DNA of 64,000 bases from Aliirhizobium smilacinae (lineage in GTDB: Bacteria; Pseudomonadota; Alphaproteobacteria; Rhizobiales; Rhizobiaceae): positions 124,001 through 188,000 of the forward strand of contig NZ_VDMN01000003.1 of assembly GCF_006335145.1 (NCBI RefSeq), given 5' to 3'. Below are positions 1 to 8,389 of this stretch, one piece after another. The notes under the pieces are model-generated. The model was not told where the DNA came from. It searched no databases and worked only from the letters and a program-made list of their open reading frames with translations. Each line of letters begins with the position of its first letter. The stretch's first letter is position 1. The translations under genes were made by a program, and so were the position numbers.

Positions 1-332
1 GCCGCCCAGATCGGCGCGGTGAACTCGATGGCAATCACCTGAGCCAGAGGTATCAAGGTGATACCCATCAGCCAGGCAAACTGGCCGACATAATGGGCAA
101 CGTTACGGGCTATATGGCTTGGCAGGATACCCGTCCGCATTGCCCGAAAGCCGCCTTCGCGAAAGACGAACGGAAGAAGCATGAAGAAGGCGATGACCGA
201 GCGCATCTCCATCGCCTGGAAAACGTCGATTTCGCGAGTGACCTCGCGCCCGGAAACCGCCATGAGCAGAAAAAGGGCGATCGATGCCATCATCCATGCG
301 GCCGCCTTTGCGATCGATTGCGTGTTCTCCAC
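1..332 (-). CDS. EamA/DMT-family transporter, N-terminal part (runs off left edge)
   Basis: This is the first 110 codons of a membrane transporter read leftward out of the window, with the C-terminus missing. It starts at GTG (330-332), with a strong GGAGGAG ribosome site at 339-345 and a 6-base spacer. The translation shows one hydrophobic helix near residues 13-25, a second near 46-56, and the sequence RNVAHYVGQFAWLMGITLIP followed by LAQVIAIEFTAPIWAA. This is the typical first-EamA-repeat pattern of ten-helix drug/metabolite exporters. The family moves small metabolites across the inner membrane; the substrate cannot be told from this fragment. Family assignment is fairly secure, function is not. 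Confidence 0.8.
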   Translation of the reverse strand, partial: MENTQSIAKAAAWMMASIALFLLMAVSGREVTREIDVFQAMEMRSVIAFFMLLPFVFREGGFRAMRTGILPSHIARNVAHYVGQFAWLMGITLIPLAQVIAIEFTAPIWA

Positions 333-731
333 CCGTGTCTCCTCCTGCGGTATGCCAAGTCCGGCAATGCCCTATCGTGTTTCAGCCCGCAATGGAAACG
401 GCCTTATCGCCACACGCGATCGGGTGGGGTTACGAGGATCGCAGCCTTGCCATCCGAAGAGCATGAGTTGCTGCATGGAGGGCAGAATTGCCGATGGCTG
501 ATGCCGGCTGCACCTGCATCATGTGTCGCATACACGGTGCGGATCGCGTCCAGAATATAGGCATAGCCGACGCCGGAATGTGCGCCCGTTGCCACAAGCG
601 AGTCGGTCGAATCCGATTTTCCGCCGGTGAGCACCACCCGACATTTTCGACCTATCGGTTGGAAGTTCGGCCGCTGTTGACTCTTTAAATCTATCTACCT
701 ATTAGTAGGTAGATAAAATCAGGAGTTTATG
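333..731. other. Intergenic region between divergent genes
   Basis: About 400 bases separate the DMT transporter (leftward) from the DUF308 gene (rightward). The right end holds the promoter and palindromic operator described separately. The middle (about 350-660) has a GTG-initiated 77-codon minus-strand frame at 404-637. It has no recognisable domain or ribosome site, so I do not call it a gene. I see nothing else supported here. Confidence 0.5.
677..715 (+). promoter_or_regulatory. Promoter with long palindromic operator over the -10 box
   Basis: A -35-like TTGACT (677-682), 17-base spacer and -10-like TATTAG (700-705) precede the DUF308 gene. Bases 692-715 form a perfect inverted repeat: half-site TATCTACCTA, 4-base centre TTAG, half-site TAGGTAGATA. 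Placing the -10 box inside a 24-bp palindrome is the usual arrangement for a repressor of the TetR type, where many operators carry a TACC/GGTA core. No TetR gene is adjacent, so the repressor would have to lie elsewhere. The operator call is inference from symmetry and position. Confidence 0.65.
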
Positions 732-1292
732 ATGCCCGTTCAATCTTCCACCCAAGCCAACTGGCTGCGGACCTATTATTTTGTGAGAGCTTTGTTCTCT
801 GTCACCTGGATCACCGCGGCCGTTCTCTCCGGCCAATCGGTGCTGGCACCCTTGCTGCTCGTCATCTATCCGGCGTGGGATGCTTTGGCCAATCTGGTCG
901 ATGCCCGGGCCAATGGCGGGTTGGCCGCGAACCGCTCGCAGGCACTGAATGTCGCCGCCAGTTCTTTCATGACACTTGTGGTCATCCTTGCGGTGATGAA
1001 AAGCAATTATGCCGTTCTGGCGGCTTTCGGTGTATGGGCGGTGCTGTCCGGCCTGTTGCAGCTCTATACCGGCGTTCGGCGCTGGCGTTCTTTTGGCGCG
1101 CAGTGGGTGATGATCCTCAGCGGTGCGCAATCGACATTGGCCGGCGTCTTCATGGTCAGCCGATCGGTGGGGACTACGGCTCCCAGCATTCTCGATATCG
1201 TGCCTTATGTCGGATTTGGCGCCTTCTATTTTCTGCTTTCCGCCCTGTGGTTGACGGTTGCCGCCTCTCGCAGCGCGAGATCCGGCGTGTAG
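732..1292 (+). CDS. DUF308 (HdeD-like) integral membrane protein
   Basis: A 186-residue, strongly hydrophobic protein with about six predicted membrane helices and short loops. It matches the DUF308/HdeD-like family, whose members sit in the inner membrane and are often stress- or repressor-controlled; the molecular role is unknown. I chose the second of two adjacent ATGs because AGGAG (721-725) is 6 bases from 732 but only 3 from 729. It is monocistronic. Its stop codon lies inside the left arm of a RIME-like palindrome shared with the convergent helicase gene. The strong operator upstream suggests tight, ligand-responsive repression (inference). Confidence 0.7.
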   Translation: MPVQSSTQANWLRTYYFVRALFSVTWITAAVLSGQSVLAPLLLVIYPAWDALANLVDARANGGLAANRSQALNVAASSFMTLVVILAVMKSNYAVLAAFGVWAVLSGLLQLYTGVRRWRSFGAQWVMILSGAQSTLAGVFMVSRSVGTTAPSILDIVPYVGFGAFYFLLSALWLTVAASRSARSGV

Positions 1293-1323
1293 AGCATTTC
1301 CGGCTTTTGCTGGGATTGCTCTA
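1290..1323. repeat. RIME-like palindrome carrying the stop codons of two convergent genes
   Basis: An imperfect palindrome, AGAGCATTTCC - ggcttttgct - GGGATTGCTCT (1291-1322), sits between convergent genes. With its flanking T and A, the outer ends read TAG on each strand and supply the stops of the DUF308 gene (1290-1292) and of the helicase gene (1321-1323, complement). The opening AGAGCATTTCCG also begins the repeat at 59189, which supports a dispersed rhizobial intergenic mosaic element. It may also act as a weak bidirectional terminator. Confidence 0.6.
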
Positions 1324-3390
1324 TCGCCACATGCCGCGCATGCGGGCGGTGACGTCGATGCGAACCTGCTGGCGATGCTGTCTCTCGGCATCCGACATGG
1401 GGGCGACCACCGGCCATGCGGCGGTTTCGAAAAACTGCAGCAAGGTCGCCGGGATAAAACGGGTGCGGGCGGCGTAGACATGCCGATCGCCCTGCGAATG
1501 TTGCCCATGCACGAAAAAGCGCTGCGGGGTGATGAGATGCAGATGATCCTTGGCGCGGGTCATGGCGACATAGAGCAACCGGCGTTCCTCCTCGATCTCG
1601 GCAGTCGAGCCGACGCCGAGATCCGATGGAATGCAGCCATCGACGCAATTCAGCAGAAAGACCGAGCGCCATTCCTGCCCCTTGGCGGAATGGATGGTCG
1701 AGAGGATCATGTAATCTTCATCTAGCAACGGCACGCCGGCCTGGTCGCTCGTCGCATCGGGCGGGTCCAGCGTCAGCTCGGTCAAGAATCGTTCGCGTGA
1801 GGCATAACCCGAGGCGATCTGTTCGAGCTGCAAAAGATCCGCCTTGCGGGTCTCGGCATCCTCGTGGACGCGTTCGAGATGCGGCTGATACCATTCACGG
1901 GCGGTGCCGATTTCAGCCGGCCAGCCGTCGTTTTTCCGGATGGCGGTCAGCATTTCGATAAAAGCGGGCCAATCCGCACCGGAACGGGGCGGGGCCGGGA
2001 TTTCCTGCAGTGCGGCCAGCGGTTCCGGGTCGGTCGCGATCGCATCCAGGATTTTGCCGGCGGTCTGCGGACCAATGCCGGGGATCAGTTGCATCAACCG
2101 GAAGCCGGCGACGCGGTCGCGCGGGTTCTGCGCAAAACGCAGTGCGGCGAGCATGTCCTTTACATGGGCGCTGTCGAGAAATTTCAGGCCACCGAATTTT
2201 ACGAAGGGGATGTTGCGGCGAGTGAGTTCCACTTCCAGCGAGCCGGAATGGTGCGAGGCGCGAAACAGCACGGCCTGCTGTTTCAGCGTCATGCCGGTCT
2301 CCCGGTTTTCCAGCACTTTTTCGACGATATAGTTGGCCTGTTCCGTTTCGTCCTTCACCGCGACGAGCCGCGGGCGCTCTTCCGACTGACGCTCTGTCCA
2401 GAGGTTTTTGGTGAAGCGTTCGCGGGCGAGTTCGATGACACCATTCGCAGCAGCAAGGATGGTGTTCGTCGATCGGTAGTTGCGGTCGAGGGTAACGATA
2501 TTTGCCGGCGGATCGAATGTGTTGGGGAAGTCGAGAATATTGCGGATCGTTGCAGCGCGGAAGGAATAGATCGACTGTGCATCGTCGCCGACGACGGTCA
2601 AGCCTAGGCCGCCGGGTTTCATGCCCATCAGGATCGAGGACTGCAGCCTGTTGGTATCCTGGTATTCGTCGACCATGACGTGATCGAAACGCGCACCGAC
2701 ATCTTCGGCGATCGACGGTTCGCTCATCATCTGCGCCCAGTAGAGCAAAAGGTCGTCGTAATCGAGCACGTTCTGGGTCTGCTTGGCCTCGACATAGGAT
2801 GCGAAGAGTTCGCGCAGCTGTTTCTCCCAGGCCTGACACCACGGGAACCAGTTCTTTAGCACTTCCTCCAGCGGTGTCTCGGAATTCACCGCGCGGGAAT
2901 AGATGGCGAGGCAGGTGCCTTTTGTCGGAAACCGACTTTCCATCTTGGAAAAGCCGAGCTCGTGACGGACGAGGTTCATCAGGTCGGCGGAATCTTCGCG
3001 GTCATGGATGGTGAAATCCGGGTCGAGGCCGATCTGGTAGGCATAGATGCGCAAAAGCCGCGAGCCGATGCCGTGAAAGGTTCCGGCCCATGCCAGCGCA
3101 TCGGTCATGATACCGGCATTGGCGCCGAGCACCTGCTTGCAGATACGCTCGACACGGCGCCCCATTTCGGAGGCTGCGCGGCGGGAAAAAGTCATCAGCA
3201 GGATGCGACGCGGATCGGCGCCGGAGACGATCAGATGCGCGACACGGTGGGCGAGCGTGTTGGTCTTGCCCGAGCCGGCGCCTGCGATGACGAGAAGAGG
3301 GCCTGAGGGACCACCATTCGGCACGTCAGAACCGTGCTCCACCGCACGGCGCTGGGCGTCATTGAGTTTTTCCAGATAGGCGACCGACAT
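1321..3390 (-). CDS. UvrD/PcrA-family ATP-dependent DNA helicase
   Basis: A 689-residue superfamily 1A helicase that unwinds DNA 3'-5' in repair or replication-fork processing. Motifs in order: Walker A (AGAGSGKTNTL, about 36-46), Walker B DEYQDTN (about 237-243), GDDAQSIYSFR, the motif-IV region RNYRST, motif V TIHSAKGQEW (about 560) and motif VI LLYVAMTRAKDHLHLI near 605. The C-terminal ~70 residues are family-specific. It is shorter than the main UvrD of rhizobia (over 800 aa), so this is probably the second, RecQ/UvrD-like paralogue. ATG at 3390 has GGAGAAGC just upstream. It is transcribed alone, converging on the DUF308 gene. Confidence 0.92.
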   Translation of the reverse strand: MSVAYLEKLNDAQRRAVEHGSDVPNGGPSGPLLVIAGAGSGKTNTLAHRVAHLIVSGADPRRILLMTFSRRAASEMGRRVERICKQVLGANAGIMTDALAWAGTFHGIGSRLLRIYAYQIGLDPDFTIHDREDSADLMNLVRHELGFSKMESRFPTKGTCLAIYSRAVNSETPLEEVLKNWFPWCQAWEKQLRELFASYVEAKQTQNVLDYDDLLLYWAQMMSEPSIAEDVGARFDHVMVDEYQDTNRLQSSILMGMKPGGLGLTVVGDDAQSIYSFRAATIRNILDFPNTFDPPANIVTLDRNYRSTNTILAAANGVIELARERFTKNLWTERQSEERPRLVAVKDETEQANYIVEKVLENRETGMTLKQQAVLFRASHHSGSLEVELTRRNIPFVKFGGLKFLDSAHVKDMLAALRFAQNPRDRVAGFRLMQLIPGIGPQTAGKILDAIATDPEPLAALQEIPAPPRSGADWPAFIEMLTAIRKNDGWPAEIGTAREWYQPHLERVHEDAETRKADLLQLEQIASGYASRERFLTELTLDPPDATSDQAGVPLLDEDYMILSTIHSAKGQEWRSVFLLNCVDGCIPSDLGVGSTAEIEEERRLLYVAMTRAKDHLHLITPQRFFVHGQHSQGDRHVYAARTRFIPATLLQFFETAAWPVVAPMSDAERQHRQQVRIDVTARMRGMWR

Positions 3391-3812
3391 GCTTCTCCGT
3401 GACGCTGGCTAAGTCCGCTTCCGCGGCCTTGTTCCCGATGTGTTCATCTTAGCCTTAGCTGATTCGTGCTGGAACAGGCATATGGTCGTGTTCATCCGGG
3501 TGAAACGCCGGATCGAGAAACATGAAAGTTGCGGGCCATCACGACGGTGAAGCGTTCAGGTGGCTGTCAGACTTGTGGATCAAATCCCTTGACCAATATC
3601 AGGCGAGTGAAGGTTCGGCAGCAAGCTCAGAGTATTTTTTCAGACGTATAATCTGCATCTGCCGAACTTTTCCCATCCGGTCCGGGTAGTCCAGACCGCA
3701 AGTGTAAGTTATTGTATTTATTTATATAAGTTTGATTTTGTTGATATTTTCGTCCGAATTAAACTTGACGATTGTTCTCCTGTTTCGCTAAAAGACCGCC
3801 ATTGGTTCTTCC
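3391..3812. other. Intergenic region upstream of the iron transporter
   Basis: This 420-base stretch lies between the divergently read helicase and iron-binding-protein genes. The right third (about 3705-3780) is A+T-rich and is the likely promoter region. I looked for a Fur/Mur, RirA (iron-responsive operator) or Irr (ICE) palindrome and found none clear enough to call. No open frame here looks like a gene. Confidence 0.4.
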
Positions 3813-3824
3813 ATGGAGGCGATC

Positions 3825-4850
3825 TTGAAAACTTCTTTTCTTCTGGCAGGCGTTGCGCCCGCCTTTTCCATTCTGGCCTTTTCCGTTCTCGCTTTTTCCA
3901 CGCCGGCATCGGCCCAGGTGGCCGACAGTCTGACGATCTATAATGCCCAGCACGAAGGGCTGACGAAGGAATGGGTGGACGCGTTCACCGAAGAGACCGG
4001 CATCGTCGTGACGATCCGCAACGGCGGCGACATGGAAATCGCCAACCAGATCGTTCAGGAAGGGGCAAATTCCCCCGCTGACGTCTTCCTCACCGAGAAT
4101 TCGCCGGCCATGGCGCTGGTGGATGGCGAGGGTCTGTTCGAACCGCTCGAAAAGGCGACGCTCGATCAGGTGCCGGAACAGTTCCGCCCGGCGAACGGCC
4201 ACTGGACGGGTATTGCGGCGCGCTCCACCGTCTTTGCCTATGACAAGACGAAACTGACCGAGGACAAATTGCCGAAGTCGCTGCTCGATCTGGCCAAGCC
4301 CGAGTGGAAGGGCCGCTGGGCCGCGTCTCCGTCGGGCGCCGATTTCCAGGCTATCGTCGGTGCTTTGCTGCAGCTGAAGGGCGAGGAAGCAACTGCCGCG
4401 TGGCTGAAAGGCATGAAGGAAAACTTCACTTCGATCCGTGGTAATTCGACGGCCATGAAGGCGGTCAATGCCGGGCAGTTTGAAGGCGCTGTGATCTATC
4501 ACTACTACTATTTCGGCGATCAGGCGAAGACCGGCGAAAACAGCAAGAACGTCTCGCTGCATTATTTCAAGAACCAGGATCCGGGCGCTTTCGTCTCGAT
4601 TTCCGGTGGTGGCATTCTTGCATCCTCCAAGCACAAGCAGCAGGCGCAGGCCTTCCTGAAATGGGTTGCCGGCAAGGGCGGCCAGAAGATCCTGCGTGAT
4701 GGAAGCTCGTTCGAGTACGCCGTCGGCAAGGACGAAGCTTCGAACAAGGCACTGGTGCCGCTTGCCGACCTGCAGGCGCCGAAGGTCGAGCCGGCCGAGC
4801 TTAACAATGCCAAGGTTACCGACATGCTGACCGCGGCCGGCATTCTCTAA
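3825..4850 (+). CDS. fbpA: Fe(3+) ABC transporter, periplasmic iron-binding protein
   Basis: Class-3 ferric-ion binding protein (FbpA/AfuA/SfuA type) that captures Fe3+ in the periplasm and hands it to the permease encoded next. A signal peptide with an [15 protein letters not shown] core ends at ASA-Q; the mature protein opens with [11 protein letters not shown], the family signature. The YHYYYFGDQ stretch (near residue 228) supplies the paired tyrosines that bind iron. An ATG lies at 3813 with no ribosome site. GGAGG at 3815-3819 is correctly spaced for the TTG at 3825, so I prefer TTG (341 aa). A stable hairpin follows the gene before the permease, as often seen where the binding protein is made in excess. 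Confidence 0.9.
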   Translation: MKTSFLLAGVAPAFSILAFSVLAFSTPASAQVADSLTIYNAQHEGLTKEWVDAFTEETGIVVTIRNGGDMEIANQIVQEGANSPADVFLTENSPAMALVDGEGLFEPLEKATLDQVPEQFRPANGHWTGIAARSTVFAYDKTKLTEDKLPKSLLDLAKPEWKGRWAASPSGADFQAIVGALLQLKGEEATAAWLKGMKENFTSIRGNSTAMKAVNAGQFEGAVIYHYYYFGDQAKTGENSKNVSLHYFKNQDPGAFVSISGGGILASSKHKQQAQAFLKWVAGKGGQKILRDGSSFEYAVGKDEASNKALVPLADLQAPKVEPAELNNAKVTDMLTAAGIL

Positions 4851-4890
4851 AGCCTGCGGCCTTTCATGAGGCTATGATTCCAGTTAAACG

Positions 4891-4921
4891 GAAACATCGC
4901 ACGGCACACCTGCGGTGTTTC
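4891..4921 (+). other. Stem-loop between binding-protein and permease genes
   Basis: An 11-bp RNA stem (4891-4901 with 4911-4921, one G-U pair, 9-base loop) lies 40 bases after the fbpA stop and 18 bases before the preferred permease start. It has no following T-run, so it is not a classical terminator. Known ABC operons use such hairpins to protect the 3' end of the binding-protein message or to attenuate readthrough. Its presence argues against starting the permease at the upstream ATG (4874). Confidence 0.6.
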
Positions 4922-4939
4922 GTCATTTTCAGGTATTCC

Positions 4940-6508
4940 ATGACGTCTTTCGCCGACAGCAAGCCGCTTTCCTTGCCGCTTCCCCGTTTCAGATCGGGAA
5001 CACGCGGGACATTCGTTCTGGCCATCGTGATCGCATTTCTGGCGCTGCTGCCGCTTGGTTTCGTTTTCTGGGCGACTGCGGTGACTGGGTGGGAGGCTGC
5101 GTCGCAGCTGATCTTCCGGCCGCGTGTCGGCGAATTGATGACGAATACGCTGCTGCTGGTGCTGTTCACGGTGCCGCTTGCCACGTTATTGGCCACGGCG
5201 CTTGCCTGGTTGACCGAGCGCAGTGACCTGCCGTTTGCCAGAATATGGTCTGCGCTTTGCGTGGCGCCGCTTGCGATCCCGGCTTTCGTGCATTCCTATG
5301 CATGGATCGGTATGTGGCCCGGTTTTCACGGGCTTCCGGCGGGCATCGCGATTTCGGTTACCGCTTATTTCCCGTTTCTCTATCTGCCGATCTCGGCGAC
5401 GCTGCGGCTTCTCGATCCGGCGCTTGAGGATCAGGCGGCTTCGCTCGGCCTTTCCGATACAGCCGTCTTCCGGCGCGTGGTGCTACCGCAACTGCGCCTG
5501 CCCATCCTCGGCGGCGGACTGCTGGTCGGGCTGCATCTTCTGGCCGAATACGGCCTCTATGCGATGATCAGGTTTGATACGTTTACAACCGCCATCGTCG
5601 ATCAGTTCCAGTCGACCTACAATGGTGTGGCTGCAAACATGCTGGCTCTAGTGCTGGTTCTGTGCTGCCTTGTCCTGCTCGGCTTCGATGCTGGCTTGAG
5701 AGGCAGCCGGCGTTATGCGCGGATCGGGTCCGGGGTTGCACGGAGGCCAAGAAAAATCTCCCTTGGACGATGGCGATACGTCTCGGTGTTGTTGCCGCTT
5801 GCGGCTATCGCCTTCGCTCTCGGTGTTCCGGCTATCACCCTGTCGCACTGGCTGATCGCCGGCGGCGCGGAAATCTGGCGAATGGACGAGATCGGTCTGG
5901 CACTCAGCCAGACGCTCGTCATCTGTGTGGTCGGCGGGATTGCGACGACGCTTGCGGCACTTCCCATCGCCTGGCTTTCCGTCCGTCGCCCGAGCCGAAA
6001 AAGCCGGATCATCGAGGGATGTTATTACCTCGCCAGCTCCATGCCGGGTGTGGTCGTGGCGCTTGCATTGGTGACGGTCACCGTGCGGGTCGCCTTGCCG
6101 CTTTACCAGACGGTGGCGACGATCGTGATCGCCTATGTCATCATGTTCCTGCCGAGGGCGCTTGTCAGTCTTCGCGCGAGCATCGCGCAGGTGCCGGCAG
6201 AACTGGAACAGGCCGCGGCCAGTCTTGGCCGTTCTCCCGTCAACGCGCTCTGGTCGACGACCGTCAGGCTGGCGGCGCCGGGGGCTGCTGCCGCGGTGGC
6301 ACTGTCATCGCTCGGCATCATGAACGAACTGACCGCCACACAGATGCTGGCGCCGAACGGCACTCGCACGCTCGCCATGGCCTTCTGGGCGCTGACCAGC
6401 GAGATCGATTATGCCGGCGCTGCACCCTATGCGCTGCTGATGGTGCTGTTCTCGCTGCCGATGACGGCGCTTCTCCACCATCAATCGAAAAAGATTTCAG
6501 GCCGATGA
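4940..6508 (+). CDS. fbpB: Fe(3+) ABC transporter permease (fused two-domain type)
   Basis: Inner-membrane permease of the ferric-iron importer, 522 residues from ATG 4940. It is a tandem duplication of the binding-protein-dependent transport domain, about twelve helices, so one polypeptide forms the whole channel. Each half carries an EAA-type coupling loop: [11 protein letters not shown] in the first, [11 protein letters not shown] in the second. An in-frame ATG at 4874 would add 22 charged residues. It does have a GAGG site, but the added segment spans the intergenic hairpin, so I prefer 4940. The stop overlaps the start of the ATPase gene by ATGA, indicating translational coupling. Confidence 0.9.
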   Translation: MTSFADSKPLSLPLPRFRSGTRGTFVLAIVIAFLALLPLGFVFWATAVTGWEAASQLIFRPRVGELMTNTLLLVLFTVPLATLLATALAWLTERSDLPFARIWSALCVAPLAIPAFVHSYAWIGMWPGFHGLPAGIAISVTAYFPFLYLPISATLRLLDPALEDQAASLGLSDTAVFRRVVLPQLRLPILGGGLLVGLHLLAEYGLYAMIRFDTFTTAIVDQFQSTYNGVAANMLALVLVLCCLVLLGFDAGLRGSRRYARIGSGVARRPRKISLGRWRYVSVLLPLAAIAFALGVPAITLSHWLIAGGAEIWRMDEIGLALSQTLVICVVGGIATTLAALPIAWLSVRRPSRKSRIIEGCYYLASSMPGVVVALALVTVTVRVALPLYQTVATIVIAYVIMFLPRALVSLRASIAQVPAELEQAAASLGRSPVNALWSTTVRLAAPGAAAAVALSSLGIMNELTATQMLAPNGTRTLAMAFWALTSEIDYAGAAPYALLMVLFSLPMTALLHHQSKKISGR

Positions 6509-7554
6509 GTTTTGTAGACATCCAGGCGCTCCGTAAACGTTTTGGGCCTGTGGCGGCTCTCGATGGCGTCGATCTCACTGTAGAGCGCGGCAGCAGAACC
6601 GTCGTCGTTGGACCGTCCGGCTGCGGCAAGACCACGTTGCTGCGCCTGATCGCCGGTTTCGAGGCGCCCGACGCGGGCCGCATCGTTATCGGCGGGGATA
6701 CGATGGCCGAAGGTGTGACGGCGATGCCGGCGCACAAGCGCAATATCGGCATCGTCGCGCAGGACGGATGCCTTTTTCCGCATCTCACCGTCGCCGGGAA
6801 TATCGTCTTCGGCATGACGGAGGAACAGTCGGTCAGGCGGGCCAGGGCTGCGGAACTGATGGAGATGGTCGGGCTGGAACGCTCGATGCTATCACGCCGT
6901 CCGGACGAGCTCTCTGGCGGACAGCAGCAGCGCGTGGCGCTTGCCCGCGCGCTTGCCCGCAAACCGCGGCTGATGCTGCTTGATGAGCCGTTCTCGGCGC
7001 TCGATACGGGTTTGAGAGCTGCCACGCGCAAGGCCGTCGGTGACGTGCTGAAGGCCGAAGGTATCGCGACGCTGCTCGTTACCCATGATCAGTCCGAGGC
7101 GCTTGGTTTTGCCGACCAGCTGGCCGTGATGCGGTCAGGGCGCCTTGTGCAATCCGGTCGTCCGCGTGACGTTTATTCCCGTCCTGCTGATCCGGCCACG
7201 GCCGCCTTCCTCGGAGAGGCGGTTATCCTGCGGGCGGAGCTGAAGGATGGACATGCCCACTGCGTGCTGGGCCATCTGCCCGTGTCTGCATATGGTTCTT
7301 CAGCGGGGCAGGGGATGATCATGTTGCGGCCCGAACAAATCAATGTCGCCGAACAGGAAAGCACCGCAAGCGAGGGGGCTATCCGCGGGCGCGTGGTAGA
7401 AACAGGTTTCCGCGGATCGACCTGCGATGTGCGCATCGTTTTGCGCGACGATGAAAACGTCGTTCTCAATGTCGAGGTCGCAAGTTCGATGGATCTCGCT
7501 CTTGGTCAGGAGATCTATCTTAATGTCACGGGCGAGGCGCACGTCTTCGGCTGA
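6505..7554 (+). CDS. fbpC: Fe(3+) ABC transporter ATP-binding protein
   Basis: A 349-residue cytoplasmic ATPase that drives the ferric-iron importer. It has Walker [10 protein letters not shown] (about 37-45), the signature [15 protein letters not shown] (about 135), Walker [13 protein letters not shown], the H-loop [11 protein letters not shown], and a C-terminal TOBE-like region from about residue 240 (residues [10 protein letters not shown] and beyond). Its ATG overlaps the permease stop by four bases, so it is translated as the third gene of the operon. Length and the TOBE tail fit FbpC/AfuC rather than the shorter amino-acid ATPases. Confidence 0.92.
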   Translation: MSFVDIQALRKRFGPVAALDGVDLTVERGSRTVVVGPSGCGKTTLLRLIAGFEAPDAGRIVIGGDTMAEGVTAMPAHKRNIGIVAQDGCLFPHLTVAGNIVFGMTEEQSVRRARAAELMEMVGLERSMLSRRPDELSGGQQQRVALARALARKPRLMLLDEPFSALDTGLRAATRKAVGDVLKAEGIATLLVTHDQSEALGFADQLAVMRSGRLVQSGRPRDVYSRPADPATAAFLGEAVILRAELKDGHAHCVLGHLPVSAYGSSAGQGMIMLRPEQINVAEQESTASEGAIRGRVVETGFRGSTCDVRIVLRDDENVVLNVEVASSMDLALGQEIYLNVTGEAHVFG

Positions 7555-7625
7555 ATTTGTTCCAGCGATGGAACCGGGAACACTGAAAAACGTTATCCGG
7601 CCATCGCAATCAAGGACATAAATCC

Positions 7626-7799
7626 ATGCTGAAATGGGCTCTCATTTTCCTCGTCATCTCCCTGATTTCAGGCTTCCTCGGCTTCTCGGGCGTCTCTGCC
7701 GCGACGGCAGGCATCGCCAAGATCCTGTTCTTCCTGTTCCTGGTGATCTTCCTGATTTTCCTGGTGCTGGCACTGATGGCCGGCAGCGCGATCATGTGA
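7626..7799 (+). CDS. DUF1328 small membrane protein
   Basis: A 57-residue protein starting [20 protein letters not shown], with two hydrophobic helices joined by a short loop containing SAATAGIAK. This is the DUF1328/YtjA pattern, a widespread family of tiny inner-membrane proteins of unknown function. AAGGA (7612-7616) lies 9 bases before the ATG. It follows the iron operon by 71 bases and ends ahead of a strong terminator, so it could be read through from fbpABC or from its own promoter. No link to iron is implied by the family. Confidence 0.85.
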   Translation: MLKWALIFLVISLISGFLGFSGVSAATAGIAKILFFLFLVIFLIFLVLALMAGSAIM

Positions 7800-7822
7800 T
7801 CACGCACGATCCTTGAAACGAC

Positions 7823-7850
7823 AAAGCCGCCCGGGGAGGGCGGCTTTTCT
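7823..7850. terminator. Bidirectional intrinsic terminator
   Basis: A 10-bp GC-rich stem, AAAGCCGCCC (7823-7832) pairing with GGGCGGCTTT (7838-7847), with T-rich sequence on the right and A-rich on the left. It lies between the convergent DUF1328 and zinc-ribbon genes and can serve both. Confidence 0.85.
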
Positions 7851-7861
7851 GTGTGATGGTG

Positions 7862-8098
7862 TCAGCGCCCGGGATGCTTCTGGGCGAAGATGAGAAGCTG
7901 CCAGACGACCGGTCCAAGAAGCGAATGATCGTGATGGCTTTTCGGGATCGCTGCGCCCTTGTCGACGACGATCTCGTCACCACAGGCCCGACAGCGATAG
8001 ATGCCGGCGTTGGTGACAGATTGCCCAGGCTTGTAGTCCTGGTCGAAAGCCCATGAATTGGCCTGAACGAGGCGGTCAGAATATTTGTACTGTGCCAT
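7862..8098 (-). CDS. Small zinc-ribbon-like conserved protein
   Basis: A 78-residue protein beginning MAQYKYSDRL. A C-x2-C pair (YRCRACGDEI, about 38-47) is followed by a histidine cluster SHHDHS, and together these could bind one zinc ion. The ending WQLLIFAQKHPG is a tryptophan/aromatic strand. Similar 75-80 residue proteins are common in Rhizobiaceae and lack a known role. The start is chosen at MAQ (8096-8098), behind a GAGAAGCAGG stretch; a longer frame to 8158 has no ribosome site. It shares the terminator at 7823-7850. Confidence 0.7.
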   Translation of the reverse strand: MAQYKYSDRLVQANSWAFDQDYKPGQSVTNAGIYRCRACGDEIVVDKGAAIPKSHHDHSLLGPVVWQLLIFAQKHPGR

Positions 8099-8389
8099 CC
8101 TGCTTCTCTCGGATCGATGCCCTTGTTTCGTAGAAGATTGCCCAAAACAAGTGACCAAACAGTAATTTAGGGGCGAGGATTTGCAGCTTTATTGCTTTTA
8201 GGCATGCCCGAAGCGGGTTTTGTCGCGATAAGGTTGCATAAGCGGTCTGTGCTTTAACCCATGGTAAAAGATCTGCGGCTAAAATGATTGTCGTTCCGGG
8301 GGAGTGGGACCATCATCGCAACCTTAAGCGATCTATGGGCGTCAACGCGCCGAGACCACTTCGCCTCCACGCTTTTGGTCAGGTTTGCG

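Noticed and set aside
404..637. A 77-codon GTG-started minus-strand frame in the DMT/DUF308 gap
   Set aside because: No ribosome site and no domain I can recognise; a worn gene fragment is possible but not supportable.
3391..3812. A Fur/Mur, RirA or Irr box before the iron transporter
   Set aside because: Expected from function, but no sequence in the gap shows convincing symmetry or a consensus match.
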